From Lachnospiraceae bacterium (GTDB lineage Bacteria; Bacillota; Clostridia; Lachnospirales; Lachnospiraceae), in the NCBI GenBank assembly GCA_024691145.1, contig JAILNW010000181.1, positions 1 to 11,985 of the forward strand: 11,985 bases of DNA, given 5' to 3'. The notes under the pieces were generated by a model. The model had not been told where the DNA came from, did not search any database, and saw only the letters and a program-made list of their open reading frames with translations. This document shows, in pieces, positions 7,378-11,985 of this stretch (within the stretch, counting starts at the first letter, position 1; each line of letters starts with the position of its first letter). A program made the position numbers and the translations under genes.

Positions 7378-9781
7378 TGCTTACTGCCCCCTCTCCAGAT
7401 ACAGTTGGTAATAATACTTCCATATAATCATCAACAACACCACCGTAAGTATACTGAACAATCATATATTTACGTCCATCTATATCTTCTCTGACACATT
7501 CTTCAAAGTCACTAAGTGATAATTTTTCTCTATACTTTTTAACTGGGTGCTCATTGCCACTCTCATCAAGTATTGCCGTTGATCCGTTAAATGTATTATA
7601 ACCATAATATCCATTAGTATCCTGCTTTTTAAATAAAATAGTATCAACATTATCAAGATAATATACTACACGTACTGGCTCAACAACTCCATTGTAAAAT
7701 TCAATACAATTATCTTCATAAATGTCATAATTTGCACTCTCTTCAATTTCTTTTTCCAATGAATGATAATATACTCTACCATTACGTTCATTTATAGTCT
7801 CTTTATCAACCATAAACAATCTTGAACCTAAAACATTATAATTTTCATTTACTATTTTATCATCACTGTCTGAGAAATAAAGCAGCTGGACTTTATTCTC
7901 ACCAGAATATCCATACCCTATATCACTAATATAGGATTTCAGACAATAATCTCTGAACTTCTTCTCAGAAGTATTAGTCTTTTTAATTAAACTCTGGTTA
8001 TTATAATTGTAATAATAATTTAAGGCTTTTTTACCAAATGGATCAAGTTTTCCTAAATCAACTACATCACCAGGTTTAATATCTCCAAGATAATAAAATG
8101 AATTATCATATACAATCATAGCATCTTCATATGTATAATCTGAAACATTAGTAATTGTTCCCTCATATGTACCATCAAAATAAGATACATTTATTCCTTC
8201 TGAAACATCGGTATCAACAGTACCACTGCCACTAAATACGTATGAATATGATTGAAATGGAGAAACCTTAACATTCTTTATAAGAGTTCCCTCTGTTGTA
8301 TCTGATATCGAATACTTTACATTTTTTAATGATTTCATATATGAGCTATCGTAGTAATAACCCCAGTAATCAATATTTCCCACACCATCAAAATTATACT
8401 TAGGATTTACACTTACATTATATTTTTTATTATTAGGTGCCTCACATCCTAAGTACATAGTAGAACTGTAATTCTTCCCGTCTAATGTTACTACATCAAT
8501 ATAATTTACCATTGGTTTTGTTATTCTTGTTTTCATTCCAAGAAGGTATATAATTCCACAGAATGCAAAAGACAAACCTATTAATGATATAAACGTATAA
8601 TTAGACTTATTTCTGCTCTTTAATACAGCAAATACTACTACAAGTAAAATAACATATACAAAGAATACTATTCCGTATACAACAGGATTTGGCAAATCAA
8701 CATCTATCTCAGTCTGCACCAGGGAATTCCATATATATGAATAGTCACCTGATCCATAACTTCTATCATAACCATATGCCATACTGCTTATTGAAAGATT
8801 ACCCATTAATCTCATAAGCATAATACTAAAATTTTCACTGTTATCATCAAAAAATTTTGAAACATCCTGAACACCAAGATCAAATCCCACAACAGCCACA
8901 GTACCCTGTCCAAATGCCATATGTGCTCCAGCATCATCTACCCCAAGGATAGTATTAACAGTAACTTCCTTTGAATTAATCTTATATGAATTTACAGTAG
9001 CATTAGTATGATTTCCCTGTAATTCAGCAGGTGCCAGATTCTCAAGTTTAAAATTATCAGCAAAGGAAAACTTAGAATATGACTTATCAGAATTCTCTCC
9101 TGTTCCAATAAGAAGCATTCCTCCGGCATTAACCCATCCTTCAATAGTCTTAATCTGCTCCTCTGAAAGTGTCTCTATATTATAATTATTTATTACAATA
9201 ATGTCAAAATAATCTATATCCTGAGGATCCTGTGAAATATACTTAGCATCTAACTTTGTAATCTCACATAAAGCAGTTTCACCATAACTCTGGTTCCCGT
9301 TAATTCTCTCATCAATTGTCTTATTATCAATATATGCCAATGATGCAAATTCATCTGACAATATACCAACACATATTTTTTCCTTATAATTAGTAGTAAG
9401 ACTTACCTTATCAGTTTTTATAAGCTTACCCTTCTCATCAAGGATATCATACTCCACATAATTAATATCATTATACTCCTCAAGTTTCACTGGAAAACTT
9501 ACAGTTGTTTCTCCACCCTTTTCAACCATGTAATTCTTTTCCAAAGAATACTCACTTGGGAAATACATTATAATCTTTCCCTGAACATCCTTTGTAGTAC
9601 CTGATAAATTAAACCTTACAGGAGTATATCTTCCATAACGGCACTTATCATCAATACCTTTTTCAACATTTACTTTCATATCCACACTACTCTTTTTCTC
9701 AGCAAATGCATTGCCAGCACATACAATAACAAGCAACACACACGTGAATACAAATAATAACTTTCTCTTCATTGAACTCAT
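7370..9781 (-). CDS. Secreted, membrane-anchored protein with GATase-like domain; first gene of the operon
   Basis: A large extracytoplasmic protein of unrecognised family (803 residues from the start chosen; numbers here count from an in-frame ATG at 9793, subtract 4). It has a classical signal peptide with KRK, a hydrophobic core and likely cleavage after AFA (29-31). An outer domain follows, including a glutamine-amidotransferase-like module (about 137-335: DYFDIIVINNYNIETLS, WVNAGGMLLIGTG, VAVVGFDL). Two helices lie at about 371-392 and 399-419 with a short basic turn between them. A second outer domain of about 385 residues, rich in Tyr, Asn and Asp, ends the protein. The GATase-like module shows no catalytic Cys-His-Glu set that I can identify, so a structural or binding role is more likely. 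ATG 9781 is preferred because GGAGGG (9786-9791) lies 4 nt upstream. It overlaps the ABC ATPase gene. Confidence 0.82.
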   Translation of the reverse strand: MSSMKRKLLFVFTCVLLVIVCAGNAFAEKKSSVDMKVNVEKGIDDKCRYGRYTPVRFNLSGTTKDVQGKIIMYFPSEYSLEKNYMVEKGGETTVSFPVKLEEYNDINYVEYDILDEKGKLIKTDKVSLTTNYKEKICVGILSDEFASLAYIDNKTIDERINGNQSYGETALCEITKLDAKYISQDPQDIDYFDIIVINNYNIETLSEEQIKTIEGWVNAGGMLLIGTGENSDKSYSKFSFADNFKLENLAPAELQGNHTNATVNSYKINSKEVTVNTILGVDDAGAHMAFGQGTVAVVGFDLGVQDVSKFFDDNSENFSIMLMRLMGNLSISSMAYGYDRSYGSGDYSYIWNSLVQTEIDVDLPNPVVYGIVFFVYVILLVVVFAVLKSRNKSNYTFISLIGLSFAFCGIIYLLGMKTRITKPMVNYIDVVTLDGKNYSSTMYLGCEAPNNKKYNVSVNPKYNFDGVGNIDYWGYYYDSSYMKSLKNVKYSISDTTEGTLIKNVKVSPFQSYSYVFSGSGTVDTDVSEGINVSYFDGTYEGTITNVSDYTYEDAMIVYDNSFYYLGDIKPGDVVDLGKLDPFGKKALNYYYNYNNQSLIKKTNTSEKKFRDYCLKSYISDIGYGYSGENKVQLLYFSDSDDKIVNENYNVLGSRLFMVDKETINERNGRVYYHSLEKEIEESANYDIYEDNCIEFYNGVVEPVRVVYYLDNVDTILFKKQDTNGYYGYNTFNGSTAILDESGNEHPVKKYREKLSLSDFEECVREDIDGRKYMIVQYTYGGVVDDYMEVLLPTVSGEGAVSND

Positions 9782-9785
9782 CTCG

Positions 9786-9791
9786 CCCTCC
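9786..9791 (-). promoter_or_regulatory. Ribosome site that sets the start of the operon's first gene
   Basis: GGAGGG sits inside the apparent start at 9791-9793, so that ATG cannot use it. The ATG at 9781 (4 nt spacing) or the ATG at 9772 (13 nt) are the real candidates; 9781 fits better. Confidence 0.65.
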
Positions 9792-9834
9792 ATTTAAAAA
9801 ATTAATAAATTGTTCCAAATCAAACATCAGTTTA

Positions 9835-9863
9835 ATTATAACAAATAAACTATACATAAACAA
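9835..9863 (-). promoter_or_regulatory. Extended -10 promoter of the seven-gene operon
   Basis: The -10 is a perfect TATAAT (9835-9840), preceded by TG one base before it (9842-9843), the extended -10 form. The -35 is a weak TTGTTT (9858-9863) at 17 bp. Transcription should start near 9828, giving a leader of about 47 nt. A 7-bp inverted repeat, AAACTAT (9847-9853) and ATAGTTT (9874-9880), brackets the -35 and could be an operator. That last point is speculative. Confidence 0.65.
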
Positions 9864-9898
9864 CGAACTTAAGATAGTTTTAATAAAATTTTAAGATT

Positions 9899-9960
9899 CA
9901 GAGTTTACTTTAACTGCGAAGCAGGAACTTCACGCAAAGTCGCAGTCAAAAGCTACTCTG
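9899..9960 (-). repeat. Long imperfect inverted repeat / RNA hairpin upstream of the operon
   Basis: As minus-strand RNA it forms 6 bp (CAGAGU/ACUCUG), a 3x3 internal loop, then 12 bp (9940-9951 with 9908-9919), around a 20-nt loop. Two pairs are G-U on this strand and would be A-C mismatches on the other, favouring minus-strand RNA. It is GC-richer than its surroundings. There is no U-run after it, so it is not a terminator. The 3' arm's CGCA could instead pair with UGCG (9933-9936) in the loop, allowing a second fold. It may be a dispersed repeat, a small RNA or a leader element. Confidence 0.6.
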
Positions 9961-9965
9961 CATAT

Positions 9966-9998
9966 AGTATAAATAATCCCATGTTACTACAAAGTTAC
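9966..9998 (-). promoter_or_regulatory. Possible second, activator-type promoter
   Basis: TATACT (9966-9971) could serve as a -10 and would start transcription at about 9959, the first base pairs of the inverted repeat. No good -35 exists at 16-18 bp. Instead two GTAAC copies (plus-strand GTTAC at 9983-9987 and 9994-9998) lie 11 bp apart over that position. This is the spacing of OmpR/PhoB-type regulator sites. No factor can be named. Confidence 0.3.
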
Positions 9999-10040
9999 TG
10001 TATAAAATAATTTTGTTTTTTATGGGGTGCATTTTTATTA

Positions 10041-10083
10041 CAAATAAAACAAGGGAATATGATATGTTTCATATTCCCCTGTT
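10041..10083 (-). terminator. Intrinsic terminator after the acyltransferase-like gene
   Basis: A 14-bp stem (10070-10083 with 10048-10061, one G-U pair) with an 8-nt loop, followed on the minus strand by UUUUAUUU. It starts 8 nt after the stop codon and ends the right-hand transcription unit. The rest of the 298-nt gene-free stretch (9794-10091) holds the promoter and repeat elements listed separately. Positions 9999-10040 show only AT-rich sequence. Confidence 0.9.
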
Positions 10084-10091
10084 AAGTATTT

Positions 10092-11525
10092 TTAATTATA
10101 TAACTTATCCAATGCATCGTGGCATATCTGGTTTATCTGCTTTTCATTAATATTCTTTCCTGAATATCTGACACTTATATTTATCTGTCCGTTAAAATAT
10201 ATAATTCCAAGAGATATATCATTACCAGACTGGTTAGGACAAACATAAGCAATATCATTTATCCTGTATCTGCCATAATCTGTAGGTATACTGCACTCTG
10301 CAATGTTGCTAATGCCAAGCCCTCTGTAATCATTGGATATTCCAAGCATATCCGCAACCTTTTTTGCAGTTTTACTTGAATAATCACCAAATGTGTCAAA
10401 ATGAGCTGCATCCAGTATATTCCCATCAATCTTTGACATAAACTGAAGCAGTAAATATCTGTTCTTAACACTGCTCTTTCTTTTATTAATTTTCTTTCTT
10501 ATATCTGCAGCATTAGTCCATATATCAACAGTATCATCATATTCCTTCTGTATAGATACAAGTGATGAATAATTAGCAAGAGTATCCCTCATATCAACAC
10601 TTAATTTTTTTCTTGCATTAAGTCCGAATTCTATTCTCTCTTTATTATGATAATGTCCTGGTATATTATGCTGCAAGCCATATAAGAAAGCAGATATAAT
10701 AACACTATTAAATGTTATATTATGCTCTCTGCATCTGTTTTTTAACTTTAGTGTGGCATATGAATCCAGATGTAGCATCTTAAAGTTAGAATTATAAGTC
10801 ATCCTGTAATCATTAAACATGTTCCTGTACTCTGAATCAGAAAAAACTCGCTTCTCCTTCTGCCACTGTTTATTTATATTGTTAACTAAAAACTTGTTAA
10901 TAAATCCAAGCTGGCTCTTTGGAGGCATAACATTAATTCCTTTAGGAAGAAATGGGTTCTTCTCCAGTATCTCCATGTCTGAATAGGCCAGCATAGTCAT
11001 TATATCCTTAACAAGACTTACAAATCCATATGCATCACCAATTATATGGTGTCCAACAATAATAAGCGTACAGGCTCCGCTGCGTCTTATAAGTATGATC
11101 CTTATAAGAGGGCCATTAACAAGATCAAATACCAGATTATCATACTTCTTAAATACTTCCTGCCATTCTCCCTTATCATCATCAGCATATTCTATATTGA
11201 TTCCACCTGCTTTAACAACATAATCCTGATGTTTACATTCTTTCTTTTTATTATTTTTCTTTAAATCACTTTTTTTAATCTCAATATCTGTAGTATCTAT
11301 ATATCTTGGTGTGATGGCATCCACAGAGTCAAGTACATAATAAGCTTTCCCACTTTCTTCAACATCTATGGAAGCCTTAAGTAATGGATGAATAATACTA
11401 ACTTTCTCTACCGCCCTGTATAACTGATCTGCTGATACTTCCCCATCTATATCAACCTTCATACCAACATTCATATCTGGAGCACGCAAATAAATTCTCT
11501 CAGATTTTACCTTTACTTTTCTCAT
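10092..11525 (-). CDS. Stand-alone condensation-fold acyltransferase-like protein (HHxxxD)
   Basis: A 477-residue soluble protein of the chloramphenicol-acetyltransferase/NRPS-condensation superfamily. The active-site motif is HHIIGD (159-164), matching HHxxxD, where the second His is the general base. Before it, FDLVNGPLIRI (133-143) matches the usual F-x-x-x-GPL-R segment. An N-terminal half-domain (about 10-180) and a C-terminal half (about 245-475, with TFNSVIISAFLYGL near 274-287) give the expected V-shaped double fold. There is a Lys-rich insertion at about 84-98. No adenylation or carrier-protein domain is attached or encoded nearby, so it is not part of a visible NRPS. An alcohol/glycolipid O-acyltransferase of the AATase or PapA type is the likeliest reading, substrate unknown. 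ATG at 11525 follows the neighbour's stop by 14 nt, with AAGGA about 11 nt upstream. Confidence 0.85.
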   Translation of the reverse strand: MRKVKVKSERIYLRAPDMNVGMKVDIDGEVSADQLYRAVEKVSIIHPLLKASIDVEESGKAYYVLDSVDAITPRYIDTTDIEIKKSDLKKNNKKKECKHQDYVVKAGGINIEYADDDKGEWQEVFKKYDNLVFDLVNGPLIRIILIRRSGACTLIIVGHHIIGDAYGFVSLVKDIMTMLAYSDMEILEKNPFLPKGINVMPPKSQLGFINKFLVNNINKQWQKEKRVFSDSEYRNMFNDYRMTYNSNFKMLHLDSYATLKLKNRCREHNITFNSVIISAFLYGLQHNIPGHYHNKERIEFGLNARKKLSVDMRDTLANYSSLVSIQKEYDDTVDIWTNAADIRKKINKRKSSVKNRYLLLQFMSKIDGNILDAAHFDTFGDYSSKTAKKVADMLGISNDYRGLGISNIAECSIPTDYGRYRINDIAYVCPNQSGNDISLGIIYFNGQINISVRYSGKNINEKQINQICHDALDKLYN

Positions 11526-11539
11526 TACTTTACCATTCC

Positions 11540-11941
11540 TTATATCTTACTGTCTATGACACTTTCATCATCAAGCCAGTAATTCATTGTATTAATCTTT
11601 ATATATCCTAAATCTGTATCAAATATTTTCTTTATATTGTATACACAAAATTTATTTATACAATCATACTCACCATAATATGCACAATAATCTGCAAATG
11701 TAATATCCGTTGCAACTGATAATTGTTCTACATCTGCAACAAAACCAGACGTAATATATTCGTACTTATTATCATTTACATTTAAATAAAATAAAAATTT
11801 ACAATCATATTGCGAACTTTTCATATCCCCTAATTCAATTATGTCTATATTCCCTATGCTTGTTTTTGAATTATTGATAACATATTCGTATTCTTCTTCA
11901 GACTCATCAGTAATTGTTATGTTAATATCGGTCTTGTCCAT
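11540..11941 (-). CDS. Unrecognised acidic protein, possibly the 3' part of a longer gene
   Basis: I do not recognise this protein. From the first in-window ATG it has 133 residues and is strongly acidic (TDESEEEYEY at 11-20), with no signal peptide or membrane helix and no known motif. Four Cys lie at about 46-104 (YDCKF, DYCAYYG, YDCINKFC). ATG 11941 has a modest AGGA site (11951-11954) 9 nt upstream. However, the same frame stays open upstream to the window edge, reading DKTDYKLYIPGLIA before MDKTDINI, so the true start may lie outside and this may be a C-terminal domain. It ends 14 nt before the acyltransferase-like gene and is very probably cotranscribed with it, suggesting a linked job. 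No promoter is visible in the window. Confidence 0.6.
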   Translation of the reverse strand: MDKTDINITITDESEEEYEYVINNSKTSIGNIDIIELGDMKSSQYDCKFLFYLNVNDNKYEYITSGFVADVEQLSVATDITFADYCAYYGEYDCINKFCVYNIKKIFDTDLGYIKINTMNYWLDDESVIDSKI

Positions 11942-11985
11942 AGCTATAAGTCCTGGTATATATAGTTTATAATCCGTCTTGTCTC

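Noticed and set aside
9702..9827. A 42-codon frame starting at an ATG (9825-9827) that nearly coincides with the predicted transcription start (about 9828), which could be a leaderless upstream ORF.
   Set aside because: No ribosome site, and the second half is just the signal-peptide region read in another frame, giving an implausible Cys-rich end.
10021..10047. The right-hand terminator as a two-way terminator for a plus-strand gene.
   Set aside because: No plus-strand gene ends here and the plus-side tail is broken (CTGTTAAGTATTTTT), much weaker than the minus-side U-run.
11046..11264. Plus-strand frame of 72 codons inside the acyltransferase-like gene, and similar short plus-strand frames elsewhere.
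   Set aside because: They lie antisense within well-supported genes, lack ribosome sites and show no domain features.
11944..11985. A frame ending ETRRIINYIYQDL then TAG two nt before ATG 11941, which could be the end of an upstream gene.
   Set aside because: Only 13 codons are visible and a competing frame is also open; too short to call either way.

Overview
The window is AT-rich, and every supported gene lies on the minus strand, so transcription runs from right to left. The strong GGAGG/AGGAGG ribosome sites, low-GC codon choice and protein types suggest a low-GC Firmicute, most likely a Clostridia/Lachnospiraceae-type gut or rumen anaerobe. That placement is inferred from style and protein families; no marker gene is present.

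Right end (about 10041-11985): the 3' part of a small transcription unit. It holds an unrecognised acidic protein whose frame is open to the window edge, followed 14 nt later by a stand-alone condensation-fold (HHxxxD) acyltransferase-like protein. A clear intrinsic terminator at 10041-10083 closes the unit. The 298-nt gap after it (9794-10091) contains a large inverted repeat (9899-9960), an 11-bp-period direct repeat (9983-9998) next to a possible -10 box, and a good extended -10 promoter (9835-9863).

Centre and left (96-9781): one long operon of seven tightly packed genes. In order they encode a secreted/membrane-anchored protein with a glutamine-amidotransferase-like fold, an ABC ATPase, an ABC-2 permease, a three-TM protein with an external coiled coil and a (Gln-Gly)20 tract, a MoxR AAA+ ATPase, a DUF58 protein with a VWA-type MIDAS, and a BatA-like VWA membrane protein. 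Three junctions overlap (7370-7377, 6451-6454, 2779-2786) and two others are 24 nt or shorter. The only real break is a 62-nt gap after the permease, which carries a strand-specific RNA hairpin (5336-5367). At the far left (1-95) the sequence resumes with a ribosome site and a second BatA-like N-terminus that has no standard start codon and an in-frame TGA.

The genes read as one envelope machine. MoxR (ATPase) and DUF58 (cytosolic adaptor) would act on the membrane VWA protein, as in other MoxR/DUF58/VWA operons. The exporter pair and the two large extracytoplasmic proteins form the membrane and outer layer. The substrate and biological role cannot be read from the sequence.
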